A stretch of DNA of 40,997 nucleotides, from positions 1 through 40,997 of the forward strand of contig NZWA01000089.1 of assembly GCA_002697505.1 (NCBI GenBank). Direction: 5' to 3'. This DNA is from Flavobacteriales bacterium (lineage in GTDB: Bacteria; Bacteroidota; Bacteroidia; Flavobacteriales; BACL11). A model generated the notes under the pieces. It was not told where the DNA came from, did not search any database, and saw only the letters and a program-made list of their open reading frames with translations. Position 1 is the stretch's first letter, and every line of letters starts with the position of its first letter. Positions 1-8,837 of the stretch are shown here, in pieces. The position numbers were made by a program, and so were the translations under genes.

Positions 1-960
1 GGTGGTAATCCTTGTTTAGAACAATCATTAGAATCATATGAGTTATGTTGTTTAGTAGAAACATTTCCTGATAACCATGATGACTTTGAAGATTATGCAC
101 GAACACTAAAATATGCATACTTATATGCAAAAACCGTAACACTTGGAAGAACACATTGGTCAGACACAAATCGTGTTATGTTGAGAAACAGAAGAATCGG
201 TTGTTCAGTAAGTGGTGTTGCACAATTTATAACTCACAGAGGTTTAGATGAGTTAAAGGAATGGTTAAATGATGGATACGATGTCATACAAGATTGGGAT
301 GATGTATATTCTGATTGGTTTGCTATACCAAAATCAATTAAAACTACTTCAGTTAAACCGAGTGGTACCGTTTCATTATTGGCTGGTAGTACTCCAGGTT
401 TACATTATCCCGAAAGTAGGTTCTATATAAGAAGAATTAGATTATCAATCAATTCGGAGTTAGTTGAACCATTGAAGAAGGCAGGTTATAAAATAGAACC
501 TGCATTTGGTTCTGAAGATTCAACATTGGTAGTTGAGATACCAGTTGATGTTGGTGAAGGAATAAGGACTGCAGGTGACCTAAGTATTTGGGAACAATTC
601 AGTTTGGCCGCCTTCCTACAAAGACATTGGGCAGACAATCAAGTTAGTTGTACCGTAACTTTTAATCCTGAAACAGAGAGTGAAGAGATACCAAATGTAT
701 TGAATTATTTTCAATATCATTTGAAAGGTATTAGTTTACTACCAAGACATGATTATGGTGCATACAAACAGATGCCTTATGAAGCGATTGATGAAAAAGA
801 ATATAATAAACAAATAAGTAAACTTGGGAAGTTATCATTTGGTGTAATCAAATCAGAAGAGGCCAACATAGAAAAATTCTGTGATGGAGACTTTTGTGAT
901 GTAGAAGAAATCACACCAACTGCAGGTGATAACGATGACCAAGAATATACAAATGGTTAA
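1..960 (+). CDS. nrdJ: Adenosylcobalamin-dependent ribonucleoside-triphosphate reductase (class II), C-terminal part
   Basis: Reduces ribonucleoside triphosphates to deoxy forms with a B12 radical, feeding phage DNA synthesis. The reading frame is open from base 1, so the N-terminus lies outside the window; 319 residues remain. The fragment opens with NPCLE, the active-site cysteine loop (C5, E7), followed 11 residues later by C16, the same spacing as C408/C419 of the Lactobacillus leichmannii monomeric enzyme. KPSGTVSLLAG and the following TPGLHYP block are typical of this subfamily. The tail holds C294 and C299 in a CxxxxC pair, matching the C731/C736 pair that accepts electrons from thioredoxin. 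It is therefore a single-chain class II enzyme, not an NrdA/NrdB type. Family known; identification by motif reading. Confidence 0.93.
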   Translation, partial: GGNPCLEQSLESYELCCLVETFPDNHDDFEDYARTLKYAYLYAKTVTLGRTHWSDTNRVMLRNRRIGCSVSGVAQFITHRGLDELKEWLNDGYDVIQDWDDVYSDWFAIPKSIKTTSVKPSGTVSLLAGSTPGLHYPESRFYIRRIRLSINSELVEPLKKAGYKIEPAFGSEDSTLVVEIPVDVGEGIRTAGDLSIWEQFSLAAFLQRHWADNQVSCTVTFNPETESEEIPNVLNYFQYHLKGISLLPRHDYGAYKQMPYEAIDEKEYNKQISKLGKLSFGVIKSEEANIEKFCDGDFCDVEEITPTAGDNDDQEYTNG

Positions 961-1037
961 AGGTTTCACATACCCTGGCAGAAGGCACACCAGAATAAAA
1001 ATGTGCTGTTCACAAGTAAACAAACAAGGAGATGATT

Positions 1038-3767
1038 ATGAAATATCGTAATCTAATCGCATCAATGGTATTGATGACAGGATTGTTCGCACAATCTATT
1101 GTTGGAACTATCGTTGATGTTGACTCAAATCCACTTGAGGGAGCTAATGTCGTAGTTCTCGGAACAGATTTAGGTGGAGTATCAGATGAAACTGGTGCTT
1201 TTTCTATTAATGTTTCCGAGGGAACCTATGATGTAGTGGCTTCTTTCATTGGTTACTCTTCAATAACTAAATCAGTAGTTGTTGAGGGTGTATCTACATT
1301 AGAATTCGTATTGGATTTTGATGTGGTTTCCTTATCAGATGTTGAGGTGTTAGCATCTCGTGCATCTGAAACAACACCTGTGGCATACACTAATGTTAGT
1401 AAAGAAGAAATGGAAGTTCGTCTTGGTTCACAAGATATTCCAATGATTCTTAACACAACACCAAGTGTTTATGCTACTCAACAAGGTGGTGGTGCGGGTG
1501 ACGCTCGTATCAACATTCGTGGTTTCAATCAAAGAAATGTTGCAGTGATGATTAATGGTGTTCCCCAAAATGATATGGAGAACGGATGGGTCTATTGGTC
1601 TAATTGGGATGGAGTAGGAGATGCTACTTCTTCAATTCAGGTTCAAAGAGGTCTATCAGCTGTTAATTTGGCAACACCTTCTATTGGTGGAACTATGAAT
1701 ATCATTACCGACCCAACATCTTTTGAAAAGGGTGGGAAGTTCAAACAAGAAGCTGGTGATGGTGGTTTTCTTAAAACTACTTTCAACTATAATACTGGTC
1801 TTTTACTTAATGACAAGTTAGCTTTGAGTGGAACTATTGTTCGTAAAACTGGTGATGGAATCATTGATGGAACTTGGACTGATGCATGGGCATACTACTT
1901 TGGTGGTAGTTATGCCGTGAGTGAAGACCAAAGGTTTGAATTATACGCCATCGGTGCTCCACAACGACATGGACAAAATCTATATAAACAGAACATCGCA
2001 ACTTATTCACAAGAGTTAGCAGGTAGTGTTGATGGATATGACACTACAGCTTTTTCAGAAGGTAATAAGTTTGAGACTGAAGCTGGTAGATTGTTTAATC
2101 AAAATGTCGCACCTATTGACCCATCATATACTGGTCAACAATATTGGTATATGTATGGTGCAAGAACAACTAATAGATTCAACAAGAACTTCTTGAACGA
2201 AAGAGAGAACTTCTTCCATAAACCATTAGTGAATTTAAATCACTTCTTAACTATCAATGATAAAACAAGATTAAGTTCTGTTTTATATTGGAGTGGTGGT
2301 TCTGGTGGTGGTACTGGTACATATGGTAGTGTATCAAGAACACCAGCAGTTGAAGGAGAAAGATGGTATGCAAGTTCACCATGGGCTTGGGATTGGAATG
2401 CAGAGATTGCACAAAATTCCGATAACATTGATGAGAACTTCTCTACCACAGAAAATCGTTCAACAGGTATCCTTCGTAATTCTATTAATCGTCAGAACAC
2501 ATATGGTTTGATTTCTAAATTAAACTATGAGTTGAATGACAACTTAGAACTACAAGTTGGATTAGATTGGAGAACTGCTCGTATAGAACACGCTCGTGAA
2601 GTTCGTGATTTATTGGGTGGAGATTACTATGTTGATTATGCAGACGATAACTTTGAAGAAGGTAAAGTCGTGAGACTCGGTGACGAGATTGCATATCACA
2701 ACGAAACAACCGTAGATTGGTTAGGTGGATTCGTTCAAGGTAATTATACTACAGAAAAACTAAACCTATATGGTATGGGTGGAGTTTCTTCTATTGAGTA
2801 TTCTTATCAAGACCATTTCACTATTGCAGATGAAGTAATTACTGCAGACCCAATCACAACTTACCAAGTTAAAGGTGGTGCATTATATAATGTAAATGAG
2901 AACCTTGGAGTATTCATCAATAGTGGATATGTCCAAAAGGCTCCTATCTTAGATAATGTTATCACTTATGATGGAGTAGTTGCAACAGACCCAGACAATG
3001 AGAAATTCTTACATAATGAGTTTGGTGCAAACTTCGGTACACAAAAACTTGGAGTTAGAGTTAGTGCATACAATACTGATTGGCAAGATAGAAACCTTAC
3101 AAAATCTGTACAAACAGGTCAAGGTTCATCAGGTGATACTGATGTTATCTTCCTAAAAGGTGTAAATCAGAAACACCAAGGTCTTGAGATTGAAACTAAG
3201 ATTCAACCAAATGATATGGTAGAACTTGACTTAATCGCAAGTTTTGGTAATTGGAAATTTGATGGTGATGCCGATGGTACTTACCAAGAAAATGAGTACA
3301 ATGATGAAGGCCAAGTGATTGGTTATCAGACTACTGATTATGCATATGCACTTGATGGATTATATGTTGGTGATATGCCACAGACTGCCTATATTTTAGG
3401 TGTTACTCTTAAACCAATTAAAGGTTTGAGATTACAGGCACTATACAAAACATATGATAAAAACTATTCTGATTGGAGTCCAGACGCAAGAGAGATTGAA
3501 GATGGAGTCGCAGATAGAAGTCAAGTATGGGAAGCCCCAGGTTACTCAAAACTTGACTTACACGCATCATATAAACTTCCTATCAAGGGATACGACATTT
3601 CTTTAAATGCTCATGTATTCAACGCACTTGATGAAGTATTTGTACAAGATGCAGTTGATAATAGTAAATACAATGGGTTCGGTGATAAACTTCACTTGGC
3701 ACATAATGCAGAAGTATTCTTGGGTACACCAAGATATGCAAACATTGGAGTTTCTATTAACTTCTAA
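1038..3767 (+). CDS. TonB-dependent outer-membrane receptor with CarboxypepD_reg-like domain
   Basis: A 909-residue outer-membrane beta-barrel transporter. Start at 1038 rather than 1032, because AAGGAG at 1026-1031 sits 6 bases upstream. The N-terminus is a signal peptide (about 1-18, ending LFAQ). Next is a carboxypeptidase-regulatory-like repeat (about 20-105, with GTIVDVDSNPLEGANV), a plug domain (about 115-230, with DARINIRGFNQRN and GGTMNI), then a long barrel ending in terminal Phe (VSINF), the usual outer-membrane insertion signal. This architecture belongs to FCB-group bacteria. It is full length and uninterrupted, stands alone between the reductase and polymerase genes and has its own terminator. 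CGT arginine codons are far commoner than in neighbouring genes, suggesting transfer from a host. Role in a phage is unknown: nutrient uptake, receptor replacement or decoy are possibilities. Confidence 0.95.
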   Translation: MKYRNLIASMVLMTGLFAQSIVGTIVDVDSNPLEGANVVVLGTDLGGVSDETGAFSINVSEGTYDVVASFIGYSSITKSVVVEGVSTLEFVLDFDVVSLSDVEVLASRASETTPVAYTNVSKEEMEVRLGSQDIPMILNTTPSVYATQQGGGAGDARINIRGFNQRNVAVMINGVPQNDMENGWVYWSNWDGVGDATSSIQVQRGLSAVNLATPSIGGTMNIITDPTSFEKGGKFKQEAGDGGFLKTTFNYNTGLLLNDKLALSGTIVRKTGDGIIDGTWTDAWAYYFGGSYAVSEDQRFELYAIGAPQRHGQNLYKQNIATYSQELAGSVDGYDTTAFSEGNKFETEAGRLFNQNVAPIDPSYTGQQYWYMYGARTTNRFNKNFLNERENFFHKPLVNLNHFLTINDKTRLSSVLYWSGGSGGGTGTYGSVSRTPAVEGERWYASSPWAWDWNAEIAQNSDNIDENFSTTENRSTGILRNSINRQNTYGLISKLNYELNDNLELQVGLDWRTARIEHAREVRDLLGGDYYVDYADDNFEEGKVVRLGDEIAYHNETTVDWLGGFVQGNYTTEKLNLYGMGGVSSIEYSYQDHFTIADEVITADPITTYQVKGGALYNVNENLGVFINSGYVQKAPILDNVITYDGVVATDPDNEKFLHNEFGANFGTQKLGVRVSAYNTDWQDRNLTKSVQTGQGSSGDTDVIFLKGVNQKHQGLEIETKIQPNDMVELDLIASFGNWKFDGDADGTYQENEYNDEGQVIGYQTTDYAYALDGLYVGDMPQTAYILGVTLKPIKGLRLQALYKTYDKNYSDWSPDAREIEDGVADRSQVWEAPGYSKLDLHASYKLPIKGYDISLNAHVFNALDEVFVQDAVDNSKYNGFGDKLHLAHNAEVFLGTPRYANIGVSINF

Positions 3768-3775
3768 TTATAATT

Positions 3776-3805
3776 TGGGTGGTTGAAATATACCACCCAT
3801 TTTAT
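3776..3805 (+). terminator. Rho-independent terminator after the TonB receptor gene
   Basis: Perfect 7-bp stem TGGGTGG / CCACCCA (3776-3782 with 3793-3799), 10-nt loop, followed by TTTTATTT. It lies 9 bases after the receptor stop codon and just before the polymerase promoter, so it insulates the two units. Confidence 0.85.
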
Positions 3806-3817
3806 TTAAAAAAAAGC

Positions 3818-3847
3818 TTGACAAGCATAGGGTTTTATTAGTATATT
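3818..3847 (+). promoter_or_regulatory. Sigma-70-like promoter, conserved N18 family (copy 1)
   Basis: TTGACA (3818-3823), 18-bp spacer containing ATAG, TATATT (3842-3847). It drives the DNA polymerase gene starting at 3879. The same layout recurs at 15869, 35213 and 40070. Confidence 0.85.
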
Positions 3848-3878
3848 TAGTTATAAAATAAGGGACATTACAACCTAA

Positions 3879-6386
3879 ATGTATCAGAACATATATTTTG
3901 ACAATCGTAGACAGAAAGTTCATCTTTGGGATGACAAGAAAGGGTATTTGATTATACCTTATAAAAAGTATGCCTATGTAAAAAATTCAAATGGACATCA
4001 TGTTTCATTATATGGGGATAGATTAAAGAAAGTATTTAATTATGATAAAGAAGACCCAACACTACATGAATCAGATGTACCACCAACAACAAGATTTTTA
4101 GTAGACCAATATACAGACTCAGACGAAGTATCAGAAGGACATAGAAAAGTATTTTTTGATATTGAGGTTGAAGTCACCGATGGTTTTCCTGATGTGATGA
4201 AGGCAACCAATGTTATAACTTCTATTGCATTATACGATTTCATGACAGAGACATACTTTACTTATGTTTATGATGCAAAGAGAAGACTTACATCATATAC
4301 CAAAGATAATAAAATAGTAGAAGTATATGATACTGAATATGAGATGTTGAATAAGTTCTTTCAAAAGTATTTAGAAATTAAACCAACTATTATTAGTGGT
4401 TGGAACTCAGACTACTTTGATATTCCTTATCTATATAATAGGGCAGTAAATGTATTGGGTGTAAGTGTGGCAAACTTGATGTCACCAATATCAGAAGTTT
4501 ACTACAATGATTTTAAAAAGAGATATGTCATTGCAGGAGTTAGTTGTTTAGACTATCTATCATTATATAGAAAGTTTTCGTTCTCTCAACAATCAAGTTA
4601 TCGTTTAGATTATATCGGAGAAGTAGAAGTCAATATGAACAAGGTAGAATACGAAGGAACATTGAACGACCTATATGAAAATGACTTACAGACTTTCGTT
4701 GATTACAATATCCGAGATGTAAAAATATTAGTTGAGTTAGATAAGAAATTAAATTTGATTGAGATATCACGAGGTATTGCACACCTTGGACACATACCTT
4801 ATGAAGAAGTGTTTATGAGTTCAAGATATCTTGAAGGTGCTATATTAGTATACCTAAAGAAACTTGGTATTGTCGCACCTAACAAACCACCAAGACCAAA
4901 AACATTTGATGACGATAAGTTCGCAGGTGCCTATGTTCAACCACCACAAAAGGGTAAACATGATTGGGTATATGATTTGGATATCACAAGTATGTATCCG
5001 AGTGTGATTCGTTCATTAAATATATCACCAGAGACTAAACTTGGTAAGGTTGAAGGTTGGGAAGCAGAAGAATATTTAAAGAAAGATAATGTAAAGACCT
5101 ATACTATGAATGATAAGAAAGGTAAAGAGATAGGTAAGTTTACAAATGGTGAATTAGAAAATTATTTATTAACTAATGATATTAGTATTGCCTCTAATGG
5201 TGTTTTATATCGTACAGATAAACAAGGATTGATTCCTGCACTACTTACCAAGTGGTTCAATGAAAGAGTTGAAATGAGAAAACTTGTTAAGAAATATAAT
5301 GAAGAGGGTAATAAAGAATTAGAAGATTACTTTGATAGAAGACAATACATACAGAAGATTATTCTAAACTCTTTGTATGGTGTATTGGGTCTATCAGTAT
5401 TTAGATTTTATGACTTGGATAATGCAGAGGCAACGACTCTAACTGGTCAAGCCTTAATTAAGTTCAGTAAGAAGATAACGAATCATTTTTATAATAAAGA
5501 ACTTGGTACTAACAAAGACTATGTTATATACATAGATACTGATTCTATCTTTGCCTCTGCTATTCCATTGGTTGAAAAGAGATTCCCTAATCAAAATCTA
5601 AGTGACACAATGATGACACAAAGGATTATGGAAATTTGTAGTGAAGTACAAGACTATCTGAACGATAGTTATAATTTCTTTTCAAAGAAGTTTTGTAATG
5701 TAGAGATAGATAAACATGTATTTGATATTAAACAAGAGGTGGTTGCAAAGAGTGGATTGTTTATTACGAAGAAACGATATGGATTACGAATCATTAATGA
5801 TGCAGGTCGTAAAGTAAATAAGATTCATGTTAAAGGATTGGATACGGTTCGTAGTAACTTTGCAGTTGCGATGAAAGAATTATTGGGTAATGTATTGGAT
5901 GATATACTGGCAGATGTTCCAAAGGAAAAGATTGATGAAAGGATATCATTGTTCAAAAGAAATATGGAATCACTTCACTATGATGTTATGGCAAATCCAA
6001 TCGGTGTAAAGGGTATTGGTAAGTACGAGGTTGAGGAAGAAGACTCACCATTTAAGACATATAAAAAAGGATGTCCTGTACATGTAAAATCTGCAATCAA
6101 TTATAACTCATTATTAGACTATTGGTATGAGGGTAGAAAGTATGAAAGGATTACCAATGGTAGTAAAATTAAGTGGGTGTACTTGAAGAATAATGAGTTT
6201 GGATTTGATACAATAGGTTATAAAGGTTATGAAGACCCACCACAAATATTAGAATTAATTAAGACACATATAGACCATGATAGAATGTTTGAACAGGCAA
6301 TGAGTAAGAAGATTGGTATGTTCTATCAGGCAATGTCGTGGGATGCAGTAGTAGATAAAACAAAAAGTATAGAGAGGTTTTTCTAA
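3879..6386 (+). CDS. 43: Family B DNA polymerase with 3'-5' exonuclease (gp43-like)
   Basis: Replicative DNA polymerase, 835 residues. Exonuclease motifs: Exo I FDIE (D94, E96), Exo II around SGWNSDYFD (173-181), Exo III YNIRD (276-280). Polymerase motifs: A in DLDITSMYPS (366-375), B NSLYG (498-502), C YIDTDS (551-556), thumb KKRYG (631-635). All catalytic acids are present, so it should be active in synthesis and proofreading. The C-terminus ends SIERFF, a PIP-box-like IxxFF peptide suited to binding the sliding clamp encoded two genes downstream. It has its own promoter; the ribosome binding site before the start is weak. It is shorter than T4 gp43 (about 898 residues), as in many marine relatives. 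Confidence 0.97.
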   Translation: MYQNIYFDNRRQKVHLWDDKKGYLIIPYKKYAYVKNSNGHHVSLYGDRLKKVFNYDKEDPTLHESDVPPTTRFLVDQYTDSDEVSEGHRKVFFDIEVEVTDGFPDVMKATNVITSIALYDFMTETYFTYVYDAKRRLTSYTKDNKIVEVYDTEYEMLNKFFQKYLEIKPTIISGWNSDYFDIPYLYNRAVNVLGVSVANLMSPISEVYYNDFKKRYVIAGVSCLDYLSLYRKFSFSQQSSYRLDYIGEVEVNMNKVEYEGTLNDLYENDLQTFVDYNIRDVKILVELDKKLNLIEISRGIAHLGHIPYEEVFMSSRYLEGAILVYLKKLGIVAPNKPPRPKTFDDDKFAGAYVQPPQKGKHDWVYDLDITSMYPSVIRSLNISPETKLGKVEGWEAEEYLKKDNVKTYTMNDKKGKEIGKFTNGELENYLLTNDISIASNGVLYRTDKQGLIPALLTKWFNERVEMRKLVKKYNEEGNKELEDYFDRRQYIQKIILNSLYGVLGLSVFRFYDLDNAEATTLTGQALIKFSKKITNHFYNKELGTNKDYVIYIDTDSIFASAIPLVEKRFPNQNLSDTMMTQRIMEICSEVQDYLNDSYNFFSKKFCNVEIDKHVFDIKQEVVAKSGLFITKKRYGLRIINDAGRKVNKIHVKGLDTVRSNFAVAMKELLGNVLDDILADVPKEKIDERISLFKRNMESLHYDVMANPIGVKGIGKYEVEEEDSPFKTYKKGCPVHVKSAINYNSLLDYWYEGRKYERITNGSKIKWVYLKNNEFGFDTIGYKGYEDPPQILELIKTHIDHDRMFEQAMSKKIGMFYQAMSWDAVVDKTKSIERFF

Positions 6387-6826
6387 TGGCACGAGACCCA
6401 TTTAAAAAGATGATGTCAAATGTAAATATGTCATCACAAAATCAAGGTAGTACAAGAGGAAATTTAAACTCAAAACTAAAGAGAGAGTTAGCAGTTAGTA
6501 AAGAGGGTAGAATTTACAGATATAAAAAACAACTTGAAGTTGGTATAACAAGAGATGATTTGGAAGAACAATTTAAAAAACAAAAGGGTTGTGACTATTG
6601 GATGCCACATTATCAAATAGATTTGAATGAAATATTTGTACCACATTCAATCAAGGCACCATCAGTTGACAGATGGCCTGACCCAAAGGGTGGTTATGTC
6701 AAGGGTAATTTTGTAATCACTACAAGGTTTATGAATCTTGGTAGGTCTAATTATCCTGAAGATAAGTTTCAAGAATTTTTAAAAGAAATGTTTGGGGAAC
6801 CAACAAAAATTGAAAAATATTTTTGA
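6386..6826 (+). CDS. Conserved phage protein, HNH/endonuclease-like, with clamp-binding-like tail
   Basis: 146 residues; its ATG overlaps the polymerase stop (TAATG), so translation is coupled. The first 50 residues are basic and probably disordered. The C-terminal half contains GCDYWMPH, then PSVDRWPDPKGGYVKGNF and a following Asn-containing helix, a layout common to small phage HNH-type nucleases (Cys-Trp, SVDR, GY..GN). A full HNH catalytic triad is not obvious, so nuclease activity is only inferred. The last residues, KIEKYF, resemble the polymerase tail SIERFF, suggesting recruitment to the sliding clamp. It could instead be a replication or late-transcription accessory factor. Confidence 0.55.
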   Translation: MARDPFKKMMSNVNMSSQNQGSTRGNLNSKLKRELAVSKEGRIYRYKKQLEVGITRDDLEEQFKKQKGCDYWMPHYQIDLNEIFVPHSIKAPSVDRWPDPKGGYVKGNFVITTRFMNLGRSNYPEDKFQEFLKEMFGEPTKIEKYF

Positions 6827-6841
6827 TTTTGAGAAAACTAA

Positions 6842-6860
6842 TATATATGTATATATATAG
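6842..6860 (+). promoter_or_regulatory. TATATATGTATATAT element (copy 1), upstream of the sliding clamp gene
   Basis: This intergenic AT element, followed by ATAG, ends 26 bases before the clamp ATG. The same 15-base core is found at 18821 and 37766, each time in one of the few intergenic gaps. It probably contains a promoter -10 region; a poor TTGAGA -35 match lies upstream. Inferred as a second promoter class. Confidence 0.5.
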
Positions 6861-6885
6861 AATATTAACAATAGGAGAATGACAA

Positions 6886-7617
6886 ATGGATAAAAACAAA
6901 TTAGTTGGGTTTATCAACAAATATCATCTTGGTGGAGAGATAAAATCTACTAAGATTGAATCAAATGGAAAGTCACTTACAACAAGATTTATCTCAGGTG
7001 ATAAGTCTGTAGTTGGTAGTGTTAAAATGGATAAGTTTGATGCGTTTGACCCAAGTGAGATTGGAGTTTATAATACTTCACAATTATTATCACTACTTTC
7101 TGTAGTTGGTGATGATGTGGACTTCACAATAGATAACATGGGTGGAAAGTTTGTATCACTACAAATGAAAGACTCAGGTCATGGAACAACATCAAAATAT
7201 ATGTTGAGTGACTTAAGTGTTATCCCAACACCACCACCACTAAAAAACTTACCAAGTGAATTTGAATTAGAATTAAAATTAGATTCATATTTTATTGGTA
7301 CATTTATTAATGGTAAAGGTGCCTTACCTGAAACTGAAACATTTACAATCATTGCAGACAATGATAAAGTAAATATTGTAATTGGATTTTCTAACATTGC
7401 ATCCAATAGAGTTACAATACCTGTTAGTGTAGATAACTATTCAGATATTGAACCTATTTCATTCAGTGCTGAAATGTTTTCAAGTATATTAAGTGCGAAT
7501 AAAGAATGTCAAAATGCAACTATGAAAGTATCATCTGCAGGGTTATCAAAGATTAACTTCTCAATAGATGATTATGAATCAGAGTATTATTTAGTATCAA
7601 CACAATCTAATACATAA
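6886..7617 (+). CDS. 45: DNA polymerase sliding clamp (gp45-like)
   Basis: 243 residues, close to T4 gp45 (228). It would form the trimeric ring that tethers the polymerase to DNA and, in T4-type phages, also activates late transcription. The sequence has alternating beta-rich segments with two similar halves (about 1-120 and 125-243), as expected for the two-domain clamp subunit, and TPPPLKNLP as the interdomain region. Family assignment rests on size, fold-like pattern and position between polymerase and clamp loader rather than on catalytic residues, since clamps have none. Ribosome binding site AGGAG (6873-6877) precedes the ATG. Confidence 0.85.
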   Translation: MDKNKLVGFINKYHLGGEIKSTKIESNGKSLTTRFISGDKSVVGSVKMDKFDAFDPSEIGVYNTSQLLSLLSVVGDDVDFTIDNMGGKFVSLQMKDSGHGTTSKYMLSDLSVIPTPPPLKNLPSEFELELKLDSYFIGTFINGKGALPETETFTIIADNDKVNIVIGFSNIASNRVTIPVSVDNYSDIEPISFSAEMFSSILSANKECQNATMKVSSAGLSKINFSIDDYESEYYLVSTQSNT

Positions 7618-8837
7618 TGTATTTATCGTACTTTGACAAATTCTATGATATGGAACCTTATCTTTACATAGATGAGGTTGAGTGGGAGTATATCAAAAAC
7701 ACCTTTGATAAACAAGATGTAAGAGAAAGTCTTGCAAAGGTTGCGATGTCTTACCCACCACCATACATGGATATATCTGAGAAAGATGCATTAAAACAAC
7801 TTCAGAAACTAAAAGGAATGAGACATAATGAAATTTTAGTTGAAGGAGAGTGGTTTGCACGAGAAGGTACAGAGTACAGATATGATTTAACTTTTGAAGG
7901 TAAACAACAATACTTCAAAAGAAATAATACAGGTAATGATTCAAGTAATTATTTTCAACAAAAGAATAGGTGGAGTGTTGATGGTACAATTGCACCAGGC
8001 CCACATAGAACATGGGAAAGTCATAAGTTTATGACAACATTAATTGGGTCTGCATACTCTCTAAAGTTACCTAAGATTGATAAGAGTGCATTTCGTGTAA
8101 TGATTGGATTGAGAAAATATATTTGTTCTCAATTCAAACCAAATGTTGCAAAGGTATTGTATGATAAATTAGAGAGTAAAAGTATCTTAGACTTTAGTGC
8201 GGGTTGGGGTGATAGACTTGCAGGATTCTATGCAAGTGAAACAGGTGAGTCTTATCTTGGGATAGACCCACGAAAAGAAAATCATCCCATCTATGAAGAA
8301 CAGAAACAATTCTATGAAAAACATAGAACTATGTTTGAGGTTGATAAAAAGAGTATGTTTGTAGAGTATCCTGCAGAGGACTTTGAATATCAAAAGAATA
8401 TGTATGATACCGTATTTACATCACCACCTTACTTTAGTGTTGAGAGATATAGTTATGATGACACTCAGAGTTGGGTAAGATATAAAGATATTGATACATG
8501 GAATACTCAGTTCTTACAAAAAACATTAGAAAAAATATGGCCTTCAATCAAAAGAGGTGGATATTTATTAGTGAACATTGCAGATGTATTTGCACGAACA
8601 GGTGGACAGAGAAACATGGTAGAGATATGTAATCCTATGAATAATTTCTTAAGTACATTCCACGATTCAGAATATAAAGGTTGTATTGGAATGGAGATGG
8701 CAAAGAGACCTAATAGTGGTGGTGCAGGAATGGCACGAGAGACAGATGAAAGGTTTCAAGACTCTACAATACAAAGAGCAGAGGAAACTAAGGATAAAAG
8801 ATTTTGTGAACCAATTTGGATTTGGAGAAAGTTATAA
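7617..8837 (+). CDS. Orphan SAM-dependent DNA methyltransferase (SPPY type)
   Basis: 406 residues, starting in the TAATG overlap with the clamp gene. The C-terminal two thirds is a Rossmann methyltransferase: SAM-binding motif I in LDFSAGWGDRLAGF (191-204), an acidic loop with GIDPRK (215-220), and catalytic motif IV TSPPYF (268-273). SPPY is characteristic of N4-cytosine and some N6-adenine DNA methyltransferases. The N-terminal 150 residues have no motif I recognise and may recognise the target. No restriction endonuclease lies beside it, so it likely protects or marks phage DNA. The target sequence cannot be read from the protein. Confidence 0.85.
   Translation: MYLSYFDKFYDMEPYLYIDEVEWEYIKNTFDKQDVRESLAKVAMSYPPPYMDISEKDALKQLQKLKGMRHNEILVEGEWFAREGTEYRYDLTFEGKQQYFKRNNTGNDSSNYFQQKNRWSVDGTIAPGPHRTWESHKFMTTLIGSAYSLKLPKIDKSAFRVMIGLRKYICSQFKPNVAKVLYDKLESKSILDFSAGWGDRLAGFYASETGESYLGIDPRKENHPIYEEQKQFYEKHRTMFEVDKKSMFVEYPAEDFEYQKNMYDTVFTSPPYFSVERYSYDDTQSWVRYKDIDTWNTQFLQKTLEKIWPSIKRGGYLLVNIADVFARTGGQRNMVEICNPMNNFLSTFHDSEYKGCIGMEMAKRPNSGGAGMARETDERFQDSTIQRAEETKDKRFCEPIWIWRKL

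Noticed and set aside
961..1025. Cobalamin riboswitch or other regulatory RNA between the B12-dependent reductase and the receptor
   Set aside because: The gap is only about 65 bases, has no B12-box-like sequence and no stable stem.
1032..1040. Start of the receptor gene at 1032
   Set aside because: The AAGGAG at 1026-1031 touches that ATG; spacing favours the ATG at 1038, which also begins a clean signal peptide.
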